The translations under genes and the position numbers were made by a program. A stretch of DNA of 29,689 bases from Candidatus Abyssobacteria bacterium SURF_5. GTDB lineage: Bacteria; Abyssobacteria; SURF-5. The notes under the pieces were generated by a model. That model was not told the origin of the DNA. It made no database searches and saw only the letters and a program-made list of their open reading frames with translations. The stretch is taken from NCBI GenBank assembly GCA_003598085.1, contig QZKU01000054.1, positions 1-29,689 of the forward strand. Reading direction: 5' to 3'. Positions 7,769-16,529 of this stretch are shown here, one piece after another (position 1 is the stretch's first letter; every line of letters begins with the position of its first letter).

Positions 7769-9546
7769 TTTCCTTCTTCCCGCTGCTTTCTCAAGACTTT
7801 CAGCCAGTCGGCGTTGTCGGGGTCGGCATCCAGGTTGATGACCGGCTGCGCGCATTGCAGGAACTCTTCGACCGAAAGCATTGTGAGGCCGAGGCGGTTG
7901 CTGAACGAGACGATCTGCGGCGCCCTGACGTCGGCCCGTGCAAGCAGGCTCTCGTCGGCGAATATCTCTCTTGCCGGTCCGTCGGCGACAATTTTTCCAG
8001 CTTTTATCAAGATGATTCTGTGCGCATACTGCGCCGCGATCCAGATACAGTGGGTGATGATAATGATGGTGTGTCCGGCGTCGTTGAGTCGCTTGATGAG
8101 CCCCATCATCTGTTTCAGCTCGCCGTAATCCAAGCCGGTGGTCGGCTCATCCATGACGATGATGGATGGTCTTGTTGCGAGCACCGAAGCGACCGCCACT
8201 TTCTGTCGGAGCCCTTTGGGGAGTGTGAACGGGTCTTCCAGCCGCCGCTCCCACAGGCCGACCGTTTCGAGCGCATCGTGCGCCTGCTGCCGGGCTTGCT
8301 CGGGCGCAATTCCCATGTTCTGCGGGCCGAAGAGCACCTCTTCCAGAATCGTTTCCTTGAAAATCTGGTGGTCGGGGTTCTGGAACACGTAGCCGACTTC
8401 CCGCGCAAGAACACCGGCTGAAAGATTCGTGGTGCTTCTTCCGCCGACCCTCACGTTCCCTTGCCCGGGCTTCAGGAGGCCGTTCAGCAGTTTGGCGAGC
8501 GTGGTTTTGCCGCTCCCGTTCTGCCCGAGGATTGCGATAAATTCGCCGTCCTTTACCTGGAGGCTCACGCCGTCGAGCGCCTTCATTCCAGCGTCGTAGC
8601 TGAAAGAAACGTCTTCTACCTCGATCCGGAGCCGGTCGACAGGACGAACCCTCGTTTGGTCAGCGGCTGCAAGGATTTCGCGGGCGCGCCGACGAAACTG
8701 CAAGCCGTGTTTTTGCCAGAGATCGAGCGCCTCCTCTACAGTGAGCGGCAGTTCACCGGCGCCGAGTTTATTGAATGATTCCGTCACCTGGAGCGGCATG
8801 ACGCTGCACTGTTCGAGCAGGGGAATGTTTCGAAGGATGACGGCGGGCGGACCATCGGCAACTATTCGACCACCGCGCATGAGCAGAATACGATCGGCCT
8901 TCAGCGCCTCCTCGGTCTCATGCTCGGCAATGATAAGGATCTCTTTCCCGGCGAGTTTTTCCGTAATCGAGAAAATGCGGCGCTTGTTTTTCGGGTCCAG
9001 ATCGGTTGTCGGCTCGTCGAAGCAGAGGACTTTCGGCTGGAGCGAAAGCGCCGACGCGATCGCCAGCAGCTGCTTTTGTCCGCCGGAAAGCGTGCCTGGC
9101 TGGCGTCTGCGCAAGGCTTCAATACCCGTCATTTCGAGCGCCCACTGGATTCTGTGACCGATTTCATCGCGGGATATTCCCGCGTTTTCGGGTCCGAATG
9201 CTATCTCCAACTCGACAGATGTCGAAAAAAGCTGCGACTCGAAATCCTGAAATACGAGACCCACGTGCGGGAAAAAATCCTTGACGGAGTTTTCGTGCGT
9301 CTCCATATCGCACACGCGGACTGAGCCTTTGAAGTCCCCCTTCATCAGGTGCGGGATCAATCCATTCAGTGTAAAGCAGAATGTCGATTTGCCCCCCTCG
9401 TTCGGCCCCATGAGCACGACGAATTCACCTTCATCGATTTGAAGGCTAATATCTTTTAGAACAGGGGAAGGAGAACGTCGATATCGGAAGGAAAGCGAAT
9501 GTATGTCGATCAAGGGCTGTTGCATCTTTGGCGCGGACGATCGCAT
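7765..9546 (-). CDS. fused double ATPase of an ECF transporter
   Basis: A 593-residue protein with two ABC ATPase domains in one chain, replacing separate EcfA1 and EcfA2. Domain one (about 10-235) has Walker A GPNEGGKST (47-55), signature LSGGQ and Walker B VLCFDEPTTDLD. Domain two (about 310-560) has Walker A GQNGSGKTT and Walker B IIVMDEPTTGLD, but its signature reads LPKGLRQ instead of LSGGQ. One composite ATP site may therefore be weakened. Translation probably starts at ATG 9546, which overlaps the stop of the S-component gene by one base; ATG 9525 (MQQPLIDI) is the alternative. No strong ribosome site is seen, in keeping with coupling. Confidence 0.93.
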   Translation of the reverse strand: MRSSAPKMQQPLIDIHSLSFRYRRSPSPVLKDISLQIDEGEFVVLMGPNEGGKSTFCFTLNGLIPHLMKGDFKGSVRVCDMETHENSVKDFFPHVGLVFQDFESQLFSTSVELEIAFGPENAGISRDEIGHRIQWALEMTGIEALRRRQPGTLSGGQKQLLAIASALSLQPKVLCFDEPTTDLDPKNKRRIFSITEKLAGKEILIIAEHETEEALKADRILLMRGGRIVADGPPAVILRNIPLLEQCSVMPLQVTESFNKLGAGELPLTVEEALDLWQKHGLQFRRRAREILAAADQTRVRPVDRLRIEVEDVSFSYDAGMKALDGVSLQVKDGEFIAILGQNGSGKTTLAKLLNGLLKPGQGNVRVGGRSTTNLSAGVLAREVGYVFQNPDHQIFKETILEEVLFGPQNMGIAPEQARQQAHDALETVGLWERRLEDPFTLPKGLRQKVAVASVLATRPSIIVMDEPTTGLDYGELKQMMGLIKRLNDAGHTIIIITHCIWIAAQYAHRIILIKAGKIVADGPAREIFADESLLARADVRAPQIVSFSNRLGLTMLSVEEFLQCAQPVINLDADPDNADWLKVLRKQREEGK

Positions 9547-10313
9547 TAAATGAGCAGTGAGCCGACGAGTACTATGATCAGAAAAGGCGCCACACCGAGC
9601 GCGACGGGACTGAGCGCCCCCGAGCCCACTTGTGGGATGATTGCGACTCCGATTCCCAATGAGAGAGCGATTCCGGTGATAAAACCACCGAGCACGCCGC
9701 CCCATACCAGCGCGGTCCCTAGCTTTGGAGTCGGTCCTGGCGGGTTATCAGCTTGTTCCATGATTGCAGACCAGAGCAAGTCCCATCGGTTCAACCGGGC
9801 ATGCAGCAGTCCCAGGAGCGGAATCCCAAGAATGAGACAGGCGATCATATTGTTGACGGAAATGATCGGACCCACCGGCAGGAACGGGACGAGTTTCGCT
9901 CCCTCCAGTCCCCATGCGATTATCAGTCCGCAGGCGAGACTGCTCAAGACGACCACTAATCCGAAATTGACCACTTTTTTCCAGGAGTTGATCTGCAAAT
10001 CGTCGGCTGATTGCGCCAGTCCCATATGAGTCCAAACCTTATAAGCCAGAAATCCGTAGAAGAAGTTCCCGAAGAATCCGAAGATCGTTCCAATGCCGAA
10101 AGTCCCGAAGAAGTCTCCGATCACGTTCCCGAATGCCGCTCCCCACGCGCCGGCAGGCCCGAACAAGAGGCCGAATACAACGGGGACGACCGCCCCGGGC
10201 CGTAACTCGGTGTAGCCGGGAATGATGGGGATACCCTTCAGCGGGATGGTCAATGCGGCGTAGAAAGCGGCGCTCACGGCGACCAGGACGACCATCTTCG
10301 TGTACTTCCACAT
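9546..10313 (-). CDS. ECF transporter substrate-binding (S) component, QueT-like
   Basis: A 255-residue, very hydrophobic protein with about six to eight membrane segments. The PGYTELRPGAVVPVVFGLLF stretch and the AGAWGAAFGNVIGDFFG stretch resemble QueT-type and related S components, which capture vitamins or queuosine precursors. It is longer than the usual 170-200 residues, with an extra C-terminal pair of segments. The start at 10313 (MWKYTKMVV, AGGA ten bases upstream) is preferred, because the in-frame TTG at 10397 overlaps the predicted -10 box and would not be transcribed. It is the first gene of an S-AA-T operon. No riboswitch was recognised in the leader, so the substrate remains open. 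Confidence 0.82.
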   Translation of the reverse strand: MWKYTKMVVLVAVSAAFYAALTIPLKGIPIIPGYTELRPGAVVPVVFGLLFGPAGAWGAAFGNVIGDFFGTFGIGTIFGFFGNFFYGFLAYKVWTHMGLAQSADDLQINSWKKVVNFGLVVVLSSLACGLIIAWGLEGAKLVPFLPVGPIISVNNMIACLILGIPLLGLLHARLNRWDLLWSAIMEQADNPPGPTPKLGTALVWGGVLGGFITGIALSLGIGVAIIPQVGSGALSPVALGVAPFLIIVLVGSLLI

Positions 10314-10395
10314 CGTGAAGACTTCCTTCAAAACAGCGGCCTGCCTTTCTGCGGAGGAGTCGCGAATGGGTTTTTTGCGCGTGTTGAACGTAATC

Positions 10396-10425
10396 AATAT
10401 ACCGAGCAGGGTAAACGCCTGTCAA
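10396..10425 (-). promoter_or_regulatory. strong sigma-70-type promoter of the ECF operon
   Basis: On the minus strand, TTGACA (10425-10420), an 18-base spacer and TATATT (10401-10396). Predicted transcription start is near 10389, giving a leader of about 75 bases to ATG 10313. Confidence 0.7.
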
Positions 10426-10612
10426 ATCTAGGAGGAAGGCGAGTGAAGGAGAGGGGTCTTGTTTGCGGAGAGGACAAAGAAAAGCGTCTTCATATGCTTG
10501 CGACCACTTCACATTTCGCGCTCCGCGTTTCAAAACCCTTCAAAGTGGCGAGCCTAAGAAATCTGCAGTTTTTTTTGACGGGAGGACTTATATGTTATGT
10601 CCAGTGAACAAA
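10426..10612. other. intergenic stretch between divergent ECF and antiporter units
   Basis: Part of a gene-free region of about 450 bases. Reading frames here show no family features, no tandem repeats and no convincing hairpins. A T8 run near 10570-10577 has no stem before it. Apart from the flanking promoters I see nothing definable. Confidence 0.5.
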
Positions 10613-10641
10613 TTGACCGCCGAAAATCTCCGTGCTATACT
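10613..10641 (+). promoter_or_regulatory. sigma-70-type promoter of the antiporter gene
   Basis: TTGACC (10613-10618), a 17-base spacer and TATACT (10636-10641). Predicted start near 10648 leaves a leader of about 120 bases before ATG 10771. I found no known riboswitch consensus in that leader. Confidence 0.62.
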
Positions 10642-10770
10642 CGCTCAATACGACGGCATCTGCGGGGAGAACCCTTTCACACTCTCTCGCATTCGTAGCG
10701 AGTCAGCCCGTATCCGCACACCCGCCCAAATCGATAGGGTTGAGCGGTCGGGGTCACCGTGGAGTGAATC

Positions 10771-12564
10771 ATGCATGAAAGTATCTTGTTCGGAATAGCA
10801 TGCATTTTTCTGCTCGGTATAGGCGCACAATGGCTCGCGTGGCGGCTTCGATTCCCGGCGATTTTGCTTTTGCTGATAGCGGGATTCTTAGCCGGTCCGG
10901 TGACCGGAATTATCGATCCCGACGAGCTTCTGGGCGATTTACTGCCGCCGCTGGTTTCGCTCTCGGTCGGAATCATTCTGTTTGAAGGAGGCCTGAGCCT
11001 CAAGTTCCGGGAGTTGCGGCAGATTGCAGGGGTCGTTCGCAATCTTTTGTCCGTAGGGGTGATTGTGACGTGGGCGATTGCCGCGAGCGCCGCATATCGG
11101 GTTTTAGATCTGGATTTTGGGATAGCTGTGCTCTTGGGCGCGATACTCGTGGTAACTGGCCCCACTGTTATCATTCCGCTTCTCCGGCATGTGCGCCCGT
11201 CAGCTCAGGTGGGCTCGATCCTGAAGTGGGAGGGAATCCTTGTTGATCCGATAGGCGCCGTGCTTGCGGTTCTGACATTCGAGGTGATCCTCCAGACGGA
11301 GCTTCAGCCGCTGGCGAGAGTCGCTATCCTGGGACTCCTGAAGACGGTGGTTGCCGGGGGATTGGCCGGAATTGTGGCGGCATTCGTATTGTTGCTCTTT
11401 CTGCGGAAATTCTGGATTCCGGATTTTCTTCAGAACCCGGCATCACTGATGGCTGTTATTGCGGTGTTTGTCGGCTCGAACGCGATTCAAGCGGAATCGG
11501 GGCTGCTGGCGACAACGGTGATGGGGCTGATTCTTGCCAATCAGAAAAAGGTCCCCGTCAAGCATATTGTGGAGTTCAAGGAGAATCTTCGCGTGCTGCT
11601 GATATCGAGCCTGTTTGTCTTGCTCGCGGCCCGCATGCAAGTGAGGCAGTTTACAGAAATGGGGATTGAAAGCCTCGCATTTCTTGCGGCGCTGGTCGTT
11701 GTGGGGCGTCCGGCTTCGGTTTTCTTTTCGACGCTGGGATCGGAGTTAAGCTGGAGAGAGCGGCTGTTTCTTTCGTGGATGGCGCCTCGCGGAATCGTTG
11801 CGGCTGCAGTCTCCTCAGTGTTTGCTTTGCGGCTGTCCGAGGCGGGATACGGTGAAGCGAATATCCTGGTTCCGCTGACATTTTTTGTCGTTGCCGGAAC
11901 GGTCGCTCTTTATGGATTGACCGCCGCTCCCATGGCGCGGCTGCTGAAGATATCGAAGGCCGATTCTCAGGGAGTGCTCATGGCGGGCGCGCATACGTGG
12001 GCTCGAGAGATGGCCCGCACGCTGGTTGACCAGGGATACGAGGTCCTGCTGGTGGATACGAATCGCCGGAACGTGTACCAGTGCAGGATGAGCGGTCTCA
12101 GCGCGATGCACGCAAATATACTTGCAGACAGGTTTTTTAGCGAAACCGAGCTGGACGGGATACGGCGGCTTATCGCTCTCACTCCCAATGACGAAGTCAA
12201 TTCGCTGGCCTGTCTGAAAGGGCGGGAGCGGTTCGGGCGCGACCAGGTGTATCAGCTCATTCATGAAGAGGCCAAGGAGGAATGGAAATATGGCCCCCCT
12301 GCTGCCGATTTTGGTCGGTATCTGTTTGCCCCCGGCGTAACGTATGAGAGACTCGATGTTCAATTTGGAGAGGGAGCAGCAATAAAGAGAAACCGTTTGA
12401 CCGAGGAATTCGGGTATGAAGATTTCAGGAAACTGTACGGAGAAGAGGCAATTCCGCTTTTCATAATCGTTGATGGAGAGCTCACGGTGATCACGGCCGA
12501 TACCCAGCCTAACCCCAAGCCCGGCCAAACACTCATCAGCCTGGTTCCCGCTCCACGCGGTTAG
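10771..12564 (+). CDS. CPA1-type monovalent cation/proton antiporter with RCK-like tail
   Basis: A 597-residue protein. The first ~390 residues form a 12-helix Na+(K+)/H+ exchanger. TGPT (129-132) and GILVDPIGA, with Asp159, are the unwound-helix and ion-binding motifs of the NhaP-like branch. Residues from about 400 on resemble a TrkA-N/RCK nucleotide-binding domain (GVLMAGAHTWAREMA, then EVLLVDTN at the end of the second strand). The glycine pattern is imperfect (GAHTWA), so nucleotide binding is uncertain. GGAGTGA lies a few bases before ATG 10771. It probably serves pH or cation homeostasis and looks monocistronic. Confidence 0.9.
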   Translation: MHESILFGIACIFLLGIGAQWLAWRLRFPAILLLLIAGFLAGPVTGIIDPDELLGDLLPPLVSLSVGIILFEGGLSLKFRELRQIAGVVRNLLSVGVIVTWAIAASAAYRVLDLDFGIAVLLGAILVVTGPTVIIPLLRHVRPSAQVGSILKWEGILVDPIGAVLAVLTFEVILQTELQPLARVAILGLLKTVVAGGLAGIVAAFVLLLFLRKFWIPDFLQNPASLMAVIAVFVGSNAIQAESGLLATTVMGLILANQKKVPVKHIVEFKENLRVLLISSLFVLLAARMQVRQFTEMGIESLAFLAALVVVGRPASVFFSTLGSELSWRERLFLSWMAPRGIVAAAVSSVFALRLSEAGYGEANILVPLTFFVVAGTVALYGLTAAPMARLLKISKADSQGVLMAGAHTWAREMARTLVDQGYEVLLVDTNRRNVYQCRMSGLSAMHANILADRFFSETELDGIRRLIALTPNDEVNSLACLKGRERFGRDQVYQLIHEEAKEEWKYGPPAADFGRYLFAPGVTYERLDVQFGEGAAIKRNRLTEEFGYEDFRKLYGEEAIPLFIIVDGELTVITADTQPNPKPGQTLISLVPAPRG

Positions 12565-12681
12565 AGGAGAGCAGGATGAATAGCGCCTGCATCTAAAGGC
12601 GGAAGCCTGATTATTTGATTGGACAGGCACGGCATTGCATAACGTGTGATATCAACACCGGCAGAGGAGGAGTCGCTGAGC

Positions 12682-13686
12682 ATGCACCACGGAGAAGAAA
12701 AAGCCCGAGTATTCGTTAGCCAGCCGATACCCACGTCCGCTATTGCTCTTTTGGAGAAGCATTTCCGCGTGATCAGGAATGCAGATGATAGAATTCTCCG
12801 CCGCAATGAACTGAAGAAAGCGCTTAGAGACGCTGATGGCCTGTTGAGCCTGCTGACCGATAAGATCGATGGCGATCTTTTGGCCGGCGCACCGAAACTC
12901 CGCATAGTCGCCAACATGGCTGTCGGCTACGACAACGTTGATCTGAAGGCTGCCACGGAGCGCGGCATCATGGTCACGAATACTCCGGGCGTGCTGACCG
13001 AGACGACGGCCGATCTGGCATGGGCCCTCATTCTGGGAGTCGCGCGGCGACTGGTCGAGAGCGATCGCTACACCCGCGAAGGCAAGTTCAGGGGCTGGGG
13101 ACCGATGCTGTTTCTTGGAACTGACGTGTACGGGAAAACCCTGGGTATCATCGGATTCGGAAGGATCGGGCAGGCGTTGGCAAGGCGCGCGCGCGGCTTT
13201 AAAATGAAGGTACTGTTCTACGATGAGATGGAGGTATCTCCACGGGTATATGAGCGGCTGAAGGCGCGGCCTGTTACGCTCGAGACGCTGCTGAGGGAGG
13301 CCGATTATATCAGTCTGCATGTTCCGCTCACTGATACAACGCGCCGGCTCATCTCGCGGGAGCAACTCGGCATGATGAAATCCTCGGCCTACCTGATCAA
13401 TACATCGCGAGGCCCCATCATTGATGAAAAAGAGCTGGTGCGAGCGCTCAAGAGTAAACAGATAGCGGGCGCCGGCCTCGACGTGTACGAGAAGGAGCCG
13501 GCTCTCGCAGCGGGTTTGAAAGGTCTTTCTAACGCGGTTCTGTTGCCGCACATCGGCAGTGCGTCGGTGGAGACCCGGACGAAAATGGCGCTCATGGCGG
13601 CCGAAAACATACGCAAGGCGCTTTCAGGCAAACGGCCGCCGAATCTGCTGAATGAAGTCCGATGGAATCGAGGGAAGCAGCCATGA
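12682..13686 (+). CDS. D-2-hydroxyacid dehydrogenase (glyoxylate/hydroxypyruvate reductase type)
   Basis: A 334-residue NAD(P)-dependent oxidoreductase reducing a 2-oxoacid to a D-2-hydroxyacid. The Rossmann motif GFGRIGQALARR is followed by VLFYD, whose acidic residue suggests NADH. The catalytic triad is visible: Arg in INTSRGPIID, Glu in DVYEKEPAL, His in LLPHIGSAS. VGYDNVDL and the length are typical. ATG 12682 is preferred because GAGGAGGAG lies about nine bases upstream; the GTG at 12646 would add 12 residues with no family support. Its stop overlaps the next start as ATGA, so the two proteins are made together. Confidence 0.93.
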   Translation: MHHGEEKARVFVSQPIPTSAIALLEKHFRVIRNADDRILRRNELKKALRDADGLLSLLTDKIDGDLLAGAPKLRIVANMAVGYDNVDLKAATERGIMVTNTPGVLTETTADLAWALILGVARRLVESDRYTREGKFRGWGPMLFLGTDVYGKTLGIIGFGRIGQALARRARGFKMKVLFYDEMEVSPRVYERLKARPVTLETLLREADYISLHVPLTDTTRRLISREQLGMMKSSAYLINTSRGPIIDEKELVRALKSKQIAGAGLDVYEKEPALAAGLKGLSNAVLLPHIGSASVETRTKMALMAAENIRKALSGKRPPNLLNEVRWNRGKQP

Positions 13687-14969
13687 CACTAGCGCAAGAA
13701 CTGCATGAAGAGATTCAGCAAATCAAGATCATCGACACGCATGAGCATCTGGTGAACCGGCAGATGCTCTCGGATATGGGATTCAACATTATCCATGCCA
13801 TGGAAATCGAATACGTGAAGGATTCGCTCCTGGCCGTGGGCATCGATCCCAATCTGCTTGTGCAGGGCGGTTTCCAAACCGACAATTTGCTCGACCAGGT
13901 GATACCGGTTCTGTGGAAAGTGCGAAATACCTCTTACTATCGCTCATTATTCCGGGCATTTCGCGATCTTCACGGTTTGCAGGGAGAGGAGCTTGATCGC
14001 CGCAATCTGAAACGAGTATCAGACAGCATCGAATCGGCGTATGCCCGGCGGGACTGGTACGAGCAGGTGCTGCAGAAAAAATGCAACATACGATACATCC
14101 TCAGAGACATGGAGTACATGCCGATCGAGCATGATTTCATCCGGCCGGTCATACGAATGGACAACTTCCTGATGTTGCGCCACCGGCGCCTGCTGCAGGA
14201 TTGGATCGAGAGGGGAGCGCCGATCTTTACGCTTCGCGTTTCCGAATATGATTATACAAACACGGTGAAGACGTTTACCGATTATCTTGACCTGCTTGAA
14301 TCTCATTTTCAAGAGGCTCAAACATTTGGCGCCATTGCCGTGAAAGTGGGAATCGCTTACAACCGTACATTATATTTTGAACAGGTCTCTCAAGATGAAG
14401 CCTTTCGCATTTTTGCGCTACCGGACGAGAAGACAACGGAAAGCGATATCAAGGCATTCCAGGATTTCATGATGTTCCGGATAATCGAGAAGGCTGCCGA
14501 ATACCGGTTGCCCGTTCAGATACATACGGGCTTGCTTTCGGCGGGGAAAAACCGACTGGGAAACACGAATCCGCTCCTCCTGACTGATGTTTTTCTTCAG
14601 TTTCCCGAGGTTCGGTTCGACCTTTTTCATGGCGGGTTTCCTTTCACCGGCGAGACTGGTGCGCTGGCATTAATGTTCCCTAACGTTTATCTCGACACGT
14701 GTTGGCTTCCGATCATTTCCGAGATGACCTTCAAGAGAGCGCTCAAAGAGTGGCTCTGCAGCGTTCCCGCTTCGAAAATCTTGTGGGGAGGCGATTGTGC
14801 GTGCGCCGAAGGAACGTACGGTGCGGTCGCAACGATGCAAGAAGCGCTGGCAGCCGTGCTTGCGGAAAAGATCGAGGAGGACGTGCTTGATTTCGAATCC
14901 GCGGTTTGGACGGCAAAGGGCATACTGCATGACAATGCGGAAGAGCTTTTCGGCCTGAAAGCGCCCTGA
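13683..14969 (+). CDS. amidohydrolase-superfamily protein
   Basis: A 428-residue protein with a metal-dependent TIM-barrel hydrolase layout: HEH (His20, His22) after the first strand (IIDTHEHL), a later histidine in VQIHTGLL, another in DLFHGGFPF, and an aspartate at the last strand in LWGGDCACAEG. This order matches the amidohydrolase_2/uronate-isomerase-like branch, which acts on carboxylate or sugar-acid substrates. The exact reaction is not recognisable. Translation starts at ATG 13683 overlapping the dehydrogenase stop, so the two probably act on related metabolites, for example a hydroxyacid and its precursor. No signal peptide is seen. Confidence 0.8.
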   Translation: MTLAQELHEEIQQIKIIDTHEHLVNRQMLSDMGFNIIHAMEIEYVKDSLLAVGIDPNLLVQGGFQTDNLLDQVIPVLWKVRNTSYYRSLFRAFRDLHGLQGEELDRRNLKRVSDSIESAYARRDWYEQVLQKKCNIRYILRDMEYMPIEHDFIRPVIRMDNFLMLRHRRLLQDWIERGAPIFTLRVSEYDYTNTVKTFTDYLDLLESHFQEAQTFGAIAVKVGIAYNRTLYFEQVSQDEAFRIFALPDEKTTESDIKAFQDFMMFRIIEKAAEYRLPVQIHTGLLSAGKNRLGNTNPLLLTDVFLQFPEVRFDLFHGGFPFTGETGALALMFPNVYLDTCWLPIISEMTFKRALKEWLCSVPASKILWGGDCACAEGTYGAVATMQEALAAVLAEKIEEDVLDFESAVWTAKGILHDNAEELFGLKAP

Positions 14970-14994
14970 TGGTTCCGAAAACAGCTTTTGTCTT

Positions 14995-15501
14995 TTAATC
15001 GGTTGCTTCCGCTTGTTTCAGAATCTGTGCGATCTCCGCCTGACCTTTTCCTTCAGCATATCGCAGTGCGGTGAGGCCCAAGTCATTTTTCTTTGTTGGG
15101 TCGGCGCCATTCGTTAAAAGAAACTGAACGAGCACTTTCTGGCCGCTGGCCGCTGCGATCATGAGTGCTGTGGTTCCATCTGTGGTTTCAGCATTGATAT
15201 CTGCTCCCGCATCTACCAGAGCTTTCGCGAATTCCTGGCGCCCTTTCGCTGCGGCAATCATTAAGGCGGTATAGCCTGTCTGCTGATCCCTGGCGTCAAC
15301 TTCGGCTTTTTTTTCAAGCAACAGGCGGGCAACTTTCTCATGACCGCCGGCAGCGGCAATGATCAGAGGAGTTGCGCCGCTTGCGGCATCCCGCGCGTTC
15401 GGATTGGCGCCCTTCTGTAGAAGGATGTTCACCGCCTCCGCGGCGCCTCGCGATGCCGCAATCATCAATGCTTTTTCAAGGTCCGCCCCGCGTGATGCCA
15501 T
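14995..15501 (-). CDS. ankyrin-repeat protein
   Basis: A 168-residue protein made almost wholly of five ankyrin repeats of about 33-35 residues (for example GATPLIIAAAGGHEKVARLL and GTTALMIAAASGQKVLVQFL), ending in a capping helix. Ankyrin repeats mediate protein-protein contact and do not show the partner. Bacterial relatives often carry a signal peptide; here ATG 15501 opens directly in the repeat array, with an in-frame TGA 13 codons upstream and no clear ribosome site. A lost N-terminus is therefore possible. It converges with the amidohydrolase gene (25-base gap). Confidence 0.82.
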   Translation of the reverse strand: MASRGADLEKALMIAASRGAAEAVNILLQKGANPNARDAASGATPLIIAAAGGHEKVARLLLEKKAEVDARDQQTGYTALMIAAAKGRQEFAKALVDAGADINAETTDGTTALMIAAASGQKVLVQFLLTNGADPTKKNDLGLTALRYAEGKGQAEIAQILKQAEATD

Positions 15502-15833
15502 TCGGGATACCCGCTTTTTCTCACCCAGCCCAGCACATCAAACGCGTCGGCGTGGCGAGGGAATGGGCTCTCTTTCAGAAGACGCAGTCGAACGAACGGA
15601 AAATTAATTCTATCAATTCACCGACTCCGCCGCGAACTTTTTCGCTGATAAACGAGATCATCCCATATAGCGCCGGGCCGCCGCTTCATTCGCAACGTGG
15701 GCGACCCACAAGAACCGTCTTTCGCGCCCTGCAAAGAAAGTTTTTCAGCGGAATCTTTCCTTGTTGAATACTCCTTCCTGGTCTCGCCGATGTTTCGAGG
15801 GGTGAGACCCTGAATCGGAGCAGATCGTTCTAA
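15502..15833. other. intergenic stretch with one inverted repeat
   Basis: There is no coding signal in this 332-base gap. An inverted repeat GGTCTC (15780-15785)/GAGACC (15804-15809) lies just downstream of the RRM gene, but no T-run follows on either strand, so a terminator role is doubtful. I found no convincing promoter for the ankyrin gene. Confidence 0.45.
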
Positions 15834-16202
15834 TTACCAGCGCCTGTTGCCTGAGCGTTCGCTGTTCTGCCTCCGTCCGCCTCCTCCGCCGGCCCCACCG
15901 CGACCGCCACGGCCGCCGCCCCTGCGGTCTTGCGAGAAGCCTCCTTCACGCCGACCTTCCGTGCGGGGACGCGCCTCATTCGCGACGATGGCGCGACCCT
16001 TTAGGTCCTTTCCGTTCAGGCCGCTGATGGCTGCGTCGCCTTCCTCTTTGGACGACATTTCAACAAATCCGAAACCTCTGGATTTGCCGCTCACTTTGTC
16101 GAGGATGACTTTGGCGGTTACTACCCGCCCGTAGGCTTCAAACGCCTGCTGTAAATCGGCCTCGGTCGTCTCGTACGAGAGATTGCCCACGTAAATGTTC
16201 AT
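15834..16202 (-). CDS. glycine-rich RRM RNA-binding protein
   Basis: A 122-residue protein. Residues 1-80 form one RNA recognition motif with RNP2 IYVGNL (3-8) and RNP1 KSRGFGFVEM (about 45-54), including the aromatic residues that stack on RNA. The tail (about 85-122) is Gly/Arg-rich (RRGGGRGGRGG), an unstructured RNA-binding extension. Bacterial proteins of this type are often cold- or stress-induced and have been proposed as RNA chaperones. GAAGGG lies upstream of ATG 16202. The leader is about 290 bases if the promoter at 16501-16529 is correct, which suggests regulation at the RNA level. Confidence 0.92.
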   Translation of the reverse strand: MNIYVGNLSYETTEADLQQAFEAYGRVVTAKVILDKVSGKSRGFGFVEMSSKEEGDAAISGLNGKDLKGRAIVANEARPRTEGRREGGFSQDRRGGGRGGRGGAGGGGGRRQNSERSGNRRW

Positions 16203-16500
16203 TGTTTTTCCCTTCTTCTTTTTGCTTTAGTTGCCATGCTTGCGCCTTCTCACATGCAGAACCACAATGTCCGCTGTGCGAGGGCGGAGCAAACCCACGC
16301 AGAATATAGGTATCTCGGTGCAAAAAAACAATTTTCATGTGTCAGTCCCCAATCATGCGGATAACATGCAGATTATCAGGGGGAGAAAAACGCCCATCAA
16401 GTTCTTTCCTAACATTCTAAGACGGTTGGGGACCGGCTTGCTATTTGATTGGTTAGTTTCGTTCGGCATGTAATTTCTTTAAGATTTGCTCTCCATCCAT
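16203..16500 (-). promoter_or_regulatory. long 5' leader of the RRM gene with long-range stem
   Basis: A gene-free leader of about 290 bases. GTCCCCAA (16345-16352) and TTGGGGAC (16426-16433) are perfect 8-base complements and could close a large hairpin of about 90 bases in the RNA. Long leaders are known for cold-shock and RRM mRNAs in bacteria. The structure here is only inferred from complementarity. Confidence 0.4.
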
Positions 16501-16529
16501 ACTATAACACCGCTCTCTTACGTCGCTAG
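16501..16529 (-). promoter_or_regulatory. possible promoter of the RRM gene
   Basis: TATAGT (16506-16501 on the minus strand) is a good -10 box. The -35 position at a 17-base spacing falls inside the 20-base palindrome and matches the consensus poorly (CTAGCG). A weak -35 over a palindrome suggests an activator- or repressor-controlled promoter. Confidence 0.42.

Noticed and set aside
7028-8128. 366-residue plus-strand frame across the ECF genes
   Set aside because: It is a highly polar shadow of the T and ATPase genes without motifs.
10463-10798. 111-residue plus-strand frame before the antiporter
   Set aside because: It spans the antiporter promoter, overlaps its start, and lacks a ribosome site and any domain.
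15780-15809. Inverted repeat GGTCTC/GAGACC as terminator of the RRM gene
   Set aside because: The loop is long and no T-run follows on either strand.
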